Shown here one piece after another: positions 10,424 through 22,040 of a stretch of DNA of 64,000 nucleotides. The position numbers and the translations under genes were made by a program. Position 1 is the first letter of the stretch; the number at the start of each line of letters is the position of its first letter. Source of the stretch: Tricholoma matsutake (Eukaryota; Basidiomycota; Agaricomycetes; Agaricales; Tricholomataceae); NCBI GenBank assembly GCA_026075535.2, contig AP026542.1, positions 5,518,001 to 5,582,000 of the forward strand. The letters are read 5' to 3'. The notes below the pieces were generated by a model. That model did no database searches and was not told the DNA's origin. It saw only the letters and a program-made list of their open reading frames with translations.

Positions 10424-12740
10424 GTGTTCAAATTACCATATAGGGATGGTTAGTTATTTCTCTTGTTACATGATGGGACACTGTAATTTTCAGGTTTCCA
10501 ATCACAGGGAATTGAACTCTGAGGGTATTCTACAATTTCTGGGCACCATTAATACCAACCTCAACATCATTTAAAAGTTGATATGGATATTATCTACACT
10601 ACTTGTCCTTAGAGCCAACCTCAATGTCATTTACATAACATGATCTATACTCCTACTCTTCTTGAACCATCTCCACAGCTCCACCCATACAAGCAACATT
10701 TGTGGAGAAAGGAAGGTCAACCCTCTCTGTTGACAGTCCTGTTGCAGTATTTAACCAGCTCAAGGTGACTATATGCATGAGGACAAGGTGATGCGGTAGA
10801 GTATAGTGACATAGGTTTGGTGTTCTTGTGGGTTTATCAATTCCTTTGGCGTGGCAAGAGGTTTCCTAAGAAGTCACAAAACTTAATGGTGATAGTGCAT
10901 GCGATATATCCGGTGCTCGCGCTTCTGAATGCAGGCCAAAGGTGATCTGATAATCTCGCTGGGTAATTATGGTATCACTAGTTTGAATCACTTTCGACAC
11001 AAAAAAGAAGTGGAAGGGAGTAGGTACTCCCAACACTCAGAGTCCGGGAATGTGATGAACATGGTATCAATTCAAGGAAAGGTAATTCTACTATTACAAA
11101 TGTTCATGTACCTAAGGAACTATACATGTGATTATGACACATGATTGTGATGGACATGTGATGTGGTGATGTTCATGATGGTTGCGCTGAATTGATGAAG
11201 CACATTGTGGCAACGTCATTGTAAGAGAATCCATTCTCTTACAAGTACATACAATTTTTGGATCATTATTGCTTTGAACTCAGAATTCTAACTCATCCAT
11301 AATCTGGAATGTTATGGTGCTGGCTTCAAAACACCATGCTGCCATTCTCCTCTATGGTGAGATGTCACTGGTACCAGCAACAGCCTATCACACACAGTCT
11401 TGTTGGTCTAGGTCTCAGTCTTCAAAGCCTTGAGATCAAGATCAGGACATTAGTCAAATATTACTATTCGAGGTCACATTTCTGTTGGCAGGATACAGAA
11501 ACTTGTCCATCTAAAATGCGACCCTGATATCAAAAGAATGGATATCCTGCTCTGCTCTCTGGTGCTCATTGTGTACCCATTGGCACACAGGATTTCATCT
11601 CACTCCTCACATTGAATTCTCTTTATATCTCATCCAGCGTGTTCATTGTTGTTTACAGCCTAAAATTTCCAATGTGTCTTGTGGAAGCATGTCCAATACA
11701 TGTGTAGACTGTTACATAGTGCCTATGAACAAAGAAGTATTCCAGCACCTGCATACAGCATCTTGGACTTTTCCTACACATTGAATCTCCAGCCACTCCA
11801 ACAACTGCTGCACCTTTCATTGGAATACCAACTGTTGATGCCTTTACAAACTATCTGATATCAGAGTGATCCAGGTTTTGTATGTAGCCAGTGGCACTGT
11901 CGATGTCCCTTCTTTGTGTACTTCTAGGTCGTTGAAGTACATGTGTGAAGAAGTACATCTGGAAATCAGCAGGGGTCTGGTATGACTAGACAGATTTGAT
12001 CAACAATTAACACTCTGCAATCAATAGATAAGATTTGAACAGGCCTTACAAGACGACCAAATAAATGTGAAGAAGAGTCACGCACTGATGCTTCAATTAA
12101 CAGGATTGTGCTGTACAATATTGTCATATCATAGCATACAATAATTCAAGCAAAAGAAATGATTTTAGCTGTCATTTCCTCTCAACATCATCCTTTCTAG
12201 AGACTGCCATTTTAAATACATGTTGTTATACCCTACTCCCCAGAGCCATCTCTCGAGCATGTTTTGTAATAGGTACGAGGAGATAAACATAGCCAAATAA
12301 TCTCATCAAAGATACCGATCTGTGCAAAACTCAATAGTATGACTTGTTTCTTTTGTAATAATAGTCTACACAACCTATTTGACCATTAAAATACATAACT
12401 GAAGCATAAATACAACTCGGATTGCAAGCCCACAACTTTGGGCAATCTCAATCGGCTTAGCCGGCTCAGAGCCGCTCAGGGCCGACTCAGCACCATTTTG
12501 ATGGGCTCAAATGCCTGAGCCGTGCCGAGCCGTGGCATCACTACTTACTAACCAGATATTCTGATTCTTGCAGAAAAGTTTCAGGAACTCTATACTAGCA
12601 CAATTGCTATGTATGATTATATCGTAATATACAGCTGTTCAAGTGGATGAAATGATGTCATCTCTGATTTCCTCTACATGACTTGGACATTTTTCCTGAA
12701 GCCTATCACTTGCTGATAATACACTTGTAATACACCCACA
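10424..12740. other. AT-rich non-genic stretch, probable repeat remains
   Basis: I see no frame with recognisable protein similarity and no RNA gene. The sequence is rich in short AT runs and looks like decayed repeat. One GC-rich patch (12449-12540) contains alternating GGCTCAG, GAGCCG and CTGAGCC motifs and stands out from its surroundings; it could be the end of a mobile element. Confidence 0.5.
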
Positions 12741-13872
12741 TGCTTGAAGGAAATGTTTAATGTTCATGAACTGATGCTTCTATACAGGTGTTCCAGTGAG
12801 AGAAATAATTTTATCAGCTACACCTCATTCTTCCCAGCAAAGAAATTTGGTTACAAGCAAGGGATCCAGTTTGGTCGCAAACGAGCAGCACACAGGTTGA
12901 AGAGGCCACGACTCGGACATGTGTTATTTGAACAACATACAACCACAAATAAAAAAGAACACAACACAAAATACAAAAAGATAAGAAAAGAAAGAACAGT
13001 CGCAATCCATTCTGCGAGCAGGGGCTTGCAAAACTGGACACCGGTGTGGTGTCATCATCATAGGATCATTGCGTTGGCCGCCATCGTTGGCGTTGGGAGT
13101 TGTTCAAGTTGGCATGGGGGTCATTTGGTGTTGTTGGTGTTGGTGACCTTGCCACCCCACGAGCACAGAGAGGGCTCACGGGAGGTGCTGTGGAGGTGGC
13201 TTGGAGTTGTTGGAGTTGTTGGAGTTGTTGGGGTTGGCTCCATGTTCCCGCATTATATGCACCACACGAGCAGAGGGGCTTGAGTGGCAGCCATACAAGG
13301 TGCTCATGGTGATCCCATCGTTGGGGTGGCGAGGGCTGTACTGTCATTAAGAGAAAGTTAAAACCTAAAAGAACAATTGATGTGCCTTGTTTAGAAAAAG
13401 AGAGGGATGAGGAAGGGGAGAAGGCCGCGTTGGAGTCGTATGTCACTGTCTTTTGTTGTGACAGGTGTCTGTCGCTCCTAGGGGCATCCGTGTGGTGAGC
13501 AGTCCTCCTCCTTGTGTTTCCTGGATTATTCGACGAGTTCACAGGTTCGTTGATTGCTCCTGACTAAGTTTTGATATGTAAATACTTCCTCCACGTCGTC
13601 TGGTCAAACCTAGGTCAGGGTGTAAGTTAGATGAGTATGCTGGCACAAATAACGGGTACATACCAGATTTTTATAATATACAAGACAACTTTACCGTCCA
13701 ATGGTACTAGTAGTAGATTCATGACGGCGAGTACAAAATTTGAGATATAGTACTACAAAATGATCTGGGAAGTTATACAATGTCTTCGTCTGTTAACAAT
13801 ATACTGAACTGTGAGTAAGAGGTCTTCACGACCTCGTTGCATGATCACCTCGTAGGCATCTCGTTGGTCCTG
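12741..13872. other. non-genic stretch with GTT-rich microsatellite
   Basis: Open frames exist on both strands, for example a 158-codon minus frame at 13542-13066, but they are low in complexity (Ser, Pro, Gln runs) and match no family I know. I do not call a gene here. Confidence 0.45.
13203..13235 (+). repeat. 9-bp microsatellite GGAGTTGTT, three copies
   Basis: Three perfect tandem copies of GGAGTTGTT (13203-13229) followed by a degenerate GGGGTTGG. The surroundings are also rich in GTTGTTGG. Confidence 0.85.
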
Positions 13873-14087
13873 CTATATCCAGTAACCCCACCCGAGCGTT
13901 TGCTTCGCTAATGTGTGCTCCGCAAGTGCCGTAGCAATTTCTGCCTCGAAATCTTGAAGAGATGACGGAAAGGCTATGCAGTTTTGAAACTGGGAGGAAA
14001 AGGAGAAGTTAATGTGTTTGTGTCGTCATGCTCTGAAACCCTCGAAATAAAGCTTACCATCTTGTCGGGATGATGTTCCTTACTCAT
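13873..14087 (-). CDS. possible small spliced gene, 48 residues, unknown
   Basis: Exon 1 (14087-14058) reads MSKEHHPDKM and stops at a clean donor GTAAGC. A 67-nt intron ends in CCTCCCAG, and exon 2 (13989-13873) continues in phase to GWGYWI and TAG. The same frame stays open for about 30 more codons after the TAG (QDQRDAYEVIMQRG and on), so this could also be a broken longer gene. No similarity recognised. Support is only the splice signals and the phase. Confidence 0.25.
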
Positions 14088-15089
14088 TCGTCAGGAAAAG
14101 AGACGGCTAATGTACGAGGCACTAGGCAAAATTTTCAGTGAATTGGCTTAATGAGATAGTATGCATGATGGAACATACCAAATTGCCAATATGTCATGAC
14201 TTCTCGTATGGGGACCCTGCAGTCACTTCCGACAGATGGACAAGTAATCCGCTGTCCGAGATCCAGTTTAGCATGCAGAGAAGGTTTGACAAGGACCGAC
14301 AAACTGGGGAACAAACAATATCATATTTGGGCATGAGTAGCCTCTGAGTTCGAGTCAGACAAGTCCGACAAACCCTATGGCAGTTGCTAGATGAGGTTCA
14401 CACAATAATCCAGAAGGTCGAGAAGCCGGTGGTGAATCTTAAGCACAGTCTGTTGATTTCGATGAGTTTGAGATAGCTGCTGGTGGCAGTGCTCAAGTTG
14501 CCCGCTACTAGTAACCTTATAAAAAAATTGCTGCAGTTTGGTCGATGCCCGACTCGCAGGTGAACAAGACGAGATGGGTATTCAGGCTGCCGAATTTGCG
14601 AGTGACAGAGCATGCTGAGTATATGAGGCAACAATCATAATAAACTGTGTTAGAATGAGCGTGACGACCGCCCACCCGGGATAACAGAAGACCCTGGCAA
14701 ACGCGCAGGTTTATACATTACAGCAGCATTTGGGCTGGATCATTGGATTTGGCTGAGAAGTTCAGGAGGACTCTGGATTACGGCAACAGTTAAGTTGAAC
14801 ATTGATGGACAAGTTACAACATCGAAGAATTTACCAGACAGTATCGGAGAAATCAGAAGCTAAACGAAAAACAGTACAAGTGGCAGCCGACTTGGAGAAC
14901 ATAGTGATACGCTGCAGATGTCCGCAATGTGCCATAGGCACTACTAACTGGGATGGTAACTCGAGGAAGAATATAGGAATGATGAAAGGCATGGGCAAGG
15001 TTTGGGTATATATGGGCTTGTGAAATTTGAAAAGCCCCACAACGTCGTTGACAAACAGCAAAACCTCAAGTCGAACATTTAACATCATT
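14088..15089. other. intergenic stretch, nothing recognised
   Basis: No convincing coding frame or RNA gene. Its right end is the 3' flank of the minus-strand deaminase-like gene. Confidence 0.5.
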
Positions 15090-17729
15090 CTAGCCAGGTG
15101 AAGGCAAATCTGGACCTGCAGGGGGAGGGCGACGCCGCTCAGTGAGACGGGAGGCATTGAGCGGGGTTGCATCCGAGTCGTCTGCAATGTTGGGTGCTGA
15201 TGCATCAGTGGCGCTACTGGCAGTGATGAGGGCAGATTCGCTTTCTATCGAGAGATTTTGGTGATGCTTCTTCGCAGCGGCAGCGGCTGCCTCGACGACG
15301 ATCCTCAAGTCGGAAGCAGATGCGGTATTGTCGAGCATGATTTTCAACTGCGAGCGTAGATGTTTCCGAAACCTGTGCACCATTTCTCTGCATATATTCA
15401 GGGGGAGCCATGGCGGCAGTTCGATAGGATAAACCGTGGAATGGCCACCGAGGACCATGAATTTGCGTTCGTCGAGACCCCTGAAAACATCCATAAGCTC
15501 CAAGCAAGCGGGACAGCATGGCTTCGTCACGGCTACTGCCTTGTGATGCAGAGACTGTATAGACAATTATCAATGGCAAATCAAGTGGCGCACATGGGAA
15601 CATTACCGCTGAAAGTTGTCTCAGAGCATCCATGGCATCGTCAGGTGGATCACAGGTGGCCGGTGCACCCGGGCCAAACTTGGCGAAAGCAGCCAGTGCA
15701 GCTTCACAGTGCACAATGAAATGCCACTCCACCGTCTTCCCACCAACAAGCAATTTGAAGAAATGAAATATGGAACGGTTTTTCTTGTTTGTCTCGGTAG
15801 GCCCGGCAGTCTGTATTCCCTGCTCAAGGATGTTGATCAATTGGTCTTGAAATTCTTCGCTGACGGTGGTGTACGCTGACTTGATTGTTGATTTCATGGT
15901 CGACCATGGTACGAGCTGACGTTTCTGGCCCGCGTAACCAATGTGAGAAATTTGAATAGCCAGAGCCTGCTCGTGCCAAACGTCCGGAACAATAATGCTC
16001 TAGAATTTGCTTTGCTGTATAGTGACTGATGAATGATTTCATCCATCCGAGAAGCACTTCAGTTAGGGTACCACGTTCCATATCATCGCGGTGCTGGTGC
16101 AGAGCCTCCCCGTCAGAAGGCTCGGCCTCCTCATCAGAAGGCTTGGCCTCGTCAGAAAGTTTGGCGTTGTCGTCTTCCCTTTGGTGATTGCCCTCCATCA
16201 AATCATTGCCCGAGGAGTCCGTGGCTGCTGCCTTGCTCTTGTCCTTGTCAGAGTCCTCGCCCTTGTAATTAGTGGGTAGAATATTGTTCTCCTTCGCGAA
16301 TTGTGTATAATCGGGGAGCCGCATGAGGTCGGGAAAATAGAACAGTCCCTTCTCGTTCGCAGATCGCAGAACCCAAAGATGACATCGCATGGCGTCCGAG
16401 TTCAGGATGGCGGAAAGTAGTCGAGCGAACATAGTGACGCCATTCTGAGACTCCCGCAGGAGCCCCACTCGCTCTTTTCGCTTCTCCTCCTCACGCTTTC
16501 GTTCCTCCTTCTTGGATTTTTCGCTCAGTCGCACTCTTCGCTTCATCGCAGCCTCCTTCGCAGCCCAATCCTTCTCGGCCTCCACGTAGCGTTCCATCGA
16601 TGAATTGGTGTCCCGGAGTGCTGCCACGTAGCAAACAAGGGTGCCGACCAGCAGATAGTGAAATTCATCGATAGTATCTTCAGCATATAGCACGGATGAT
16701 TGTTGGAAAGACCTCTTCTTCGAGTTATCGAACCCTGTAAAATTCACAGACACATAGAGCGCCGGGATCAATATCCCAAGCAAATTATCCTTCCAAAGGG
16801 CGATCAAACGTCCTGCCAGCTTGGGATCCGGTTTTACTTTGAGAGTCTTGAAATACTCCGAGGTTACGTGTGTGCTCAATGGCACGACACGTTCGGAAGG
16901 CATGCTGCAGCCACAATCACACTTGGAAGAACTTGCCCAAGATAACTTGCAATTAAGGCAATTGAAGCCCAACGGTTCATCCGGTGATTATTCTTATTCC
17001 AGGTCACCTCAGTAAGATAATGATAAAATGCTTTGGACAGCACCAACCGTTGCGTCGTGTCGGATTTCGTATATTCAGTTAGGTAGCCACTGACAGTTGC
17101 AATATGATCCGGTAGTGATGGGGATCTAGATGTCAGATTATGAGTGAGGAGCCATACAGTATGGGTAGTCAGTAGGCAACTCACTTAACCAGACAATACT
17201 TTTTTTCAGCATACAATTTCTGGACCTCGTTCTAGTGGTTCTCGCCGGGAGGCACTGAAACGCAGTGGCCATATTTCCGGGGTGGATCGCGCTCGTCCGG
17301 ATTAGCAACCGTTGTGACTTCCACCGGTCCTAATAGTGGTATGTCACTGGTGTACTTGACACCATCGTCTTCCATAATAAATTCGTCTGAGTCCAAGTCA
17401 TGGCTCAGGCTACGGCCGTCTTGGGCGACAACGATATCTGATGCCCCCCCAGCCATACATGCAAGAATCTCGTGCTTCAGTACAAGAATGGCACCCATTG
17501 CGTGCAACACGGTGCTTTCCCTGTCGAGGGAGGGTACGCGTTTGGAACCAGGCAATTCGAGCGTCGAGAGGTTATGCTTATTATTGAGAGCCGTGGTGAG
17601 AGTGACAAGGAGCGACAGGTTGCGGAATTCGTCAAGGAGAGGCTTCGTATCGGATGGGACTACAGCTGACTCGCGATCCCCTACAAGCTCAGACTTCTCT
17701 CCCGCCGCGGCAGCAGTTGAATCGGACAT
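15090..17729 (-). CDS. OTT_1508-like deaminase-fold protein, multi-exon, with a possible premature stop
   Basis: The C-terminal half has the two zinc-site blocks of the deaminase superfamily: WHFIVHCEAALAAF (H-x-E type) near 15720 and, after an intron with donor GTAATG and acceptor ending CACAAG, VTKPCCPACLELMDVF (P-C-x2-C) and then a GHSTVYP...PPWLP tail. This is the pattern of the fungal OTT_1508 family of predicted nucleic-acid/nucleotide deaminases, usually large lineage-specific families of unknown role. Upstream lies a long helical part with a KSKKEERKREEEKRK charged run and an acidic linker (about 16100-16970). The N-terminal exon starts at 17729. Its frame meets TAG at 17232-17234 but then stays open into NEVQKLYAEKKYCLV and a GTGAGT donor, so either a CAG-to-TAG mutation breaks the gene or the first exon is a separate short gene. 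Internal intron limits near 16900 and 15900 are unresolved. Confidence 0.6.
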
Positions 17730-17995
17730 GCCAAATCATGTCTGCTCAAGTTCAGTCCTCACAGACTCGCCAGGTGCAGCTATATCTCTATCGCCAGCAG
17801 CCAGCTGAACTAGTGTTAGTAATACTTGTTAGTCGTCACAAAACGTGACAATTGCTTGTTACGGATGTTGCCCTTGGCTACGAGCTCACCTCGGTTTTGA
17901 GTTTTACAACTTTTCTTTAAATGCGCAGGACTAGTCCTTCTATCTCACTTTACAGCCGGTTTTAAGCCTGACGACTCGCCCAGCAGAACTGGTAG

Positions 17996-19451
17996 ATGGC
18001 TCGCGTTTATGCGGATGTGAACGCGACTCTTGGCGAGTCTTGGTACGACTATGGTAAGCTACTCTGTGCTTGTTATATTCTATTCGCTAAGGATTATGTG
18101 GTGCATCTAGACAATTTTCGGATCGATTGGAGTCGGCCAGAGCGGTACGAAATTGTCCGGCGCATAGGTGGAGGAAAGTATTCCGAGGTGCGTACTGGTG
18201 TGCTGTATTTGGTGGTATGTTGCCTGCTGATCTTGTTAGAGTAGGTTTTTGAAGGCATTGACATGTTCAGTCACGAGCAATGCGTTATTAAAGTCCTGAA
18301 GCCTGTTGCAGCAAAAAAAATCAAACGGGAGATAAAAGTCCTTCGGAATCTGACTGGTGGACCCAACGTGGTTGCCTTGCTGGATGTTGTCGTTGATCGT
18401 GAGTCTTCTTTCGTGTGTACGGTTTTACCTTTGACTCTGTTTCGTAATCGTGCACAGCCTCAAGCCGATACCATAGTTTGGTCATGGAGTACATCGAAAA
18501 CACTGAATGGAAATATCTTCTTCCAAGTTTAACGGAAGCGGACATCAAGTACTATATCTTTCAACTCTTGAAGGTATGGTGACAATTATCCTTTCAGCTG
18601 GGCTTAGTGACATTGTCTTCAGGCGCTAGATTTCGTTCATGCACACGGAATAATGCACCGAGACGTGAAACCAGGGAATGTTATGGTTGACCGCCAAAGC
18701 CGGAAGGTATGGCTCCCTTCGCTTTTGTATGAAACGATTGACAATATATCATCACAGCTTAGATTAATTGACTGGGGGTTGGCGGAATTCTACCATCCGG
18801 GAACGGACTACCACATCCGTGTAGGATCTCGATACTATAAAGCTCCCGAACTACTGGTTGGATACAAACAATACGATTACAGCCTCGATATGTGGAGTGT
18901 TGGGTGTATGTTTGCCTCTATGGTATGCATAGTACCAACTTTAAATCCCTGTCCGCAACTTACTTTTATGACAGGTCTTCCGTCGGGAACACTTCTTCCG
19001 CGGAACGGACAATAATGACCAGCTGTTCAGAATTCTGAAGACGTTAGGAACAGAAAATTTTGATGCCTATTTGAAAAGATACAGCATCCACTTCGAGACA
19101 GATCAGGATGCCTTACTCACAAAGTCGGTTCACCCGGATTTTATGAATGAAATAATCCTTGTTGAATATATCTATAGTTATGTCAAGCTACCATGGTCGA
19201 AATTCATCACAGCAGAAAATCAGCCGCTGACCTCAAATGACGCTCTGGATCTAATTGATAAATTATTGAGGTATGATCATCAAGAACGGCTGACTGCACG
19301 GGAGGCACAAGCCCATGTGTATTTCAGTGAGTTTTTAATGTCAACCTGATACTTTCCTTGCTGATCTTTCTTATGGGTAGACTCGGTACGCCTCGAGGCG
19401 ACCTCGGCCAAACAGGATCCAGTCAGTGATTCTGGATTTTCTTCTACATGA
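17996..19451 (+). CDS. CKA1: casein kinase 2 catalytic subunit alpha
   Basis: Acidophilic Ser/Thr kinase that forms the CK2 holoenzyme with beta subunits in nucleus and cytoplasm. Reads [12 protein letters not shown] (Gly loop, split by an intron), VIKVLKPV (catalytic Lys), [12 protein letters not shown] (catalytic loop), [11 protein letters not shown] (the CK2-specific DWG), [13 protein letters not shown], and [21 protein letters not shown] near the C-terminus. Exons as read: 17996-18053, 18111-18187, 18245-18398, 18458-18573, 18623-18706, 18758-18922, 18975-19123, 19178-19326, 19381-19451, joining in phase to 340 residues, a normal length. The intron 19124-19177 is 54 nt, has no stop in frame and a weak donor (GTCGGT); without removing it the protein has 18 extra residues in a conserved loop. 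Divergent from the deaminase-like gene (266 bp between starts). Confidence 0.95.
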
Positions 19452-19834
19452 GCTTGTGCTTTCTTTTCTTTCCATCTATCGCCCTCACCTGGTGAGGCTC
19501 TACTAGAATATCACAGCAGAAATATTCTGCGTTCCGATACTATACCTACACTATATCAGTTTTTATACTATCGAGGGGACTGGATCATACTATCTGTTAC
19601 AATAGGCTACTGAAAACGTGTTTTGTACTTGTTCCGGGACACAAGGCGTACAATGAGGCTTTCAGACGCAAGTACATGGTCATAAAGCTTGCATGATGTA
19701 TTCCGCATGATCATCATGCTGATACAATGTGCCAGCACTGCGTTGCATCAGAACGCTTATATGGATTGTCTCCGAGTAGTATCACCCGATCAATAGACCA
19801 CAGTTGATTTTCGCAAACGAACGTATCTTCCCAG
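19452..19834. other. intergenic: 3' end of CK2 alpha gene and promoter of next gene
   Basis: 383 bp between two plus-strand genes. No coding or RNA feature seen. Confidence 0.6.
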
Positions 19835-20725
19835 ATGACTGCCGTGCATACTCGCATTCCTGCATCCTATAATAATCGGTCTCAATACAACTTAGGTTCA
19901 CAGACAGATCGTCCACCGAGAACCACTACTCGTGCTCCACTTTACCGCGGAACTGACATCGACGCAGAGCCCTGGCACCACATGGCACACACGTATGAGT
20001 GGGTTGTCGAACAAGAATACATGACAGTCGATAAACGGGGCAGGAAGACCGAACAATGGATTTTAGAACAGCAGATCTTCTTGGCAAGCAGAGATCGGCG
20101 TCCGTCACAGGGCCCGGCAGCTCAACGAAAGATGTGGGAGGAAGTAGCATACGCATACGAAGTTGAGGCAGAAAGATGGATGAGACATGAAGAAGAGGCC
20201 AGACGGAGAGCCGTAGAGAGAGAGAGGGAGAAGAGACGAACTGTGCAGGAGGAATTACGAAAGATTGAAGCGCGTATCCGATACAAGCAGGAAGCAGAGA
20301 AGCGGAAGGCTGCAGAACTGAGAGCCGAAGCATACAAAGCGCTCACAGAACACGAAAGAAGGGGTAGAGCTAGATTGGACAAGGTCATAGTCGAGGCATG
20401 GAACGGTTATGAGGGGCGATGGGGTACTCTCTTGACGTCTTCCGAGTCCTTGACATTTTCCTCAATTCCATGGCCAATGATCTCGCCCCCTGGGAAGGCT
20501 GAAGATATCACATCAGCAGCAATTGCACAATTTTTGTTCTCTTCGCTCCATTCGCAAGGGCAAACACGAAAGGACAGGATCCGTAGTGCACAGCTGCGAT
20601 GGCATCCAGACAGGTTCCGGCGGCTGATGGGGCGAGTTACAGAAGAACATAAGGACGCTGTGGAAGACGCTGTTGGAACTGTTGCGCGGTGTCTGAATGA
20701 TCTGATGGCAAGAGAGAAACGGTGA
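19835..20725 (+). CDS. NFKBIL1 (I-kappa-B-like)-type coiled-coil protein
   Basis: Single-exon, 296 residues, ATG at 19835. Disordered N-terminus, a WxxM/HTYEWVVEQEY segment, a long charged helix (about residues 100-175, runs of E, R and K such as EEEARRRAVERERE), and a C-terminal module with FSSIPWPM, then RIRSAQLRWHPDRFRRLMG and a final VARCLNDL helix. The RWHPDRF element near the end is the hallmark of the C-terminal domain shared by fungal proteins related to NF-kappa-B inhibitor-like 1; animal NFKBIL1 is linked to mRNA processing. Ankyrin repeats are absent. The HPD could also suggest a J-domain, but the surrounding helices do not look like DnaJ. Confidence 0.55.
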   Translation: MTAVHTRIPASYNNRSQYNLGSQTDRPPRTTTRAPLYRGTDIDAEPWHHMAHTYEWVVEQEYMTVDKRGRKTEQWILEQQIFLASRDRRPSQGPAAQRKMWEEVAYAYEVEAERWMRHEEEARRRAVEREREKRRTVQEELRKIEARIRYKQEAEKRKAAELRAEAYKALTEHERRGRARLDKVIVEAWNGYEGRWGTLLTSSESLTFSSIPWPMISPPGKAEDITSAAIAQFLFSSLHSQGQTRKDRIRSAQLRWHPDRFRRLMGRVTEEHKDAVEDAVGTVARCLNDLMAREKR

Positions 20726-20870
20726 GAAGCTGGGCACAGATGACTCTGCGAGTAGTGTACCTTATGTAATACATTGTACATGTCTGATCCCAACGTTATT
20801 GACACATGCTTGATTTCCAAGGTGCTGACCGAAACACGAGATGAGTAATTTTCTTTGTTCCTGACTCGCA

Positions 20871-21723
20871 ATGTTCTCTCGACTGACGCGTCTTCCTCTT
20901 CGACGATGTCTTCACACTATTCCTCCTCGTTATACCCCGTCGTATAGAGCTCGTTACACGCTAGGTGCATCTGCAGCAGTCGCTGCAACTGCAACTTACT
21001 TCACATGGCGTTTGACGTCCGACGGCCATCGAATAGCGTTGGATAGCGTAGCATCTCCTACTCGTAAGCCACGTCGTGTTGTAGTGGCGCAGAATTAGTC
21101 TAAGGATTTCTTCTTCAAGCTGTTCAGCGCCGCTCCACAAAGCCGTCTGCTTTGCAGGACCCCGCTGCCGGGTTGTTGGGCCTAGAGAATTCCCTTGCTT
21201 CTACAGAGGCCGAAAGCCCTTCCGAGAGTCCAAACTCCGATGCATCAGAAACAAATGCTTCTCATGAGGAAGATGCGTCATCAGATTCCGACTCGGGAGG
21301 CGCGTTTAATCCCGTCACAGGGGAAATTAACTGGGATTGCCCTTGCCTTGGTGGAATGGCCCATGGCCCATGCGGTCCCCAGTTCAGGGAAGCCTTTTCA
21401 TGCTTCGTGTTCTCGGAAGAGGAACCGAAGGGCATCAACTGTGTTGAAAAGTTCAAGGCAATGCAGACATGCTTTAGGGAGCATCCTGAAGTTTACGGCG
21501 ATGGTATGTTTGACGTTTTTGCATTGTGATTTAGTCATGCTGGTTGGCTGACGCTGAATCAGAAATTATGGATGACGATGAGGATGAGTCTGCGCCTGTA
21601 CCAACTCCTACTGACGGCGTTGCTGTCTTGCCACCGACTGCCGGCGATGTACCCGAAAAGCCAGTTGATCTTGCATCAACAGCTATCCCGAAGTCTCAGC
21701 CACGAGCCTCCGCTACACATTAA
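20871..21723 (+). CDS. MIA40: mitochondrial intermembrane space import oxidoreductase Mia40
   Basis: Disulfide-relay receptor of the mitochondrial intermembrane space. Exon 1 (20871-21080) encodes an Arg-rich presequence ([16 protein letters not shown]) and a hydrophobic anchor ([12 protein letters not shown]), as in fungal Mia40, which is inner-membrane anchored. Exon 2 (21128-21503) encodes an acidic Ser-rich linker and the catalytic domain: redox CPC ([15 protein letters not shown]) and the two CX9C helices ([22 protein letters not shown]). Exon 3 (21563-21723) is an acidic tail. Introns use GTAGTG and GTATGT donors and the exons join in phase to 248 residues. Confidence 0.93.
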
Positions 21724-22040
21724 AAGAGTGTCACTCTTCTTACTTAATATCCTTATTCCATTCATGCACACCCTTGTATTGGAGGCAAAAAAAATATATA
21801 GCATTTAGAACACTCTGGAGTTCATCTACACACAAGCACACACGAGAAGATATACGACAGCACACGACGAACATAAGATGGATAGAAATACAGCAAGACT
21901 AGTTCACTCGAAATCTCTTCTCGATGACGCGCTCTTTGAGTTTATATCCATTTGTGGCGAATAACTTGGATCTCAGGAATGGTGTTATGTCGAAAATGTC
22001 GTGTTCTTTCGCCTAAGCCAAGGTACATCAGTGCTACGGT
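21724..22040. other. intergenic, convergent 3' flanks of MIA40 and MCM2
   Basis: 317 bp between two converging genes. AT-rich with an A-run near 21788; no coding feature seen. Confidence 0.6.

Noticed and set aside
12744..13542. 179-codon plus frame and 158-codon minus frame
   Set aside because: They overlap each other and a GTTGTTGG microsatellite, with low-complexity composition and no similarity.
20407..20871. 154-codon minus frame over the NFKBIL1-like gene
   Set aside because: It is the antisense shadow of a conserved coding exon.
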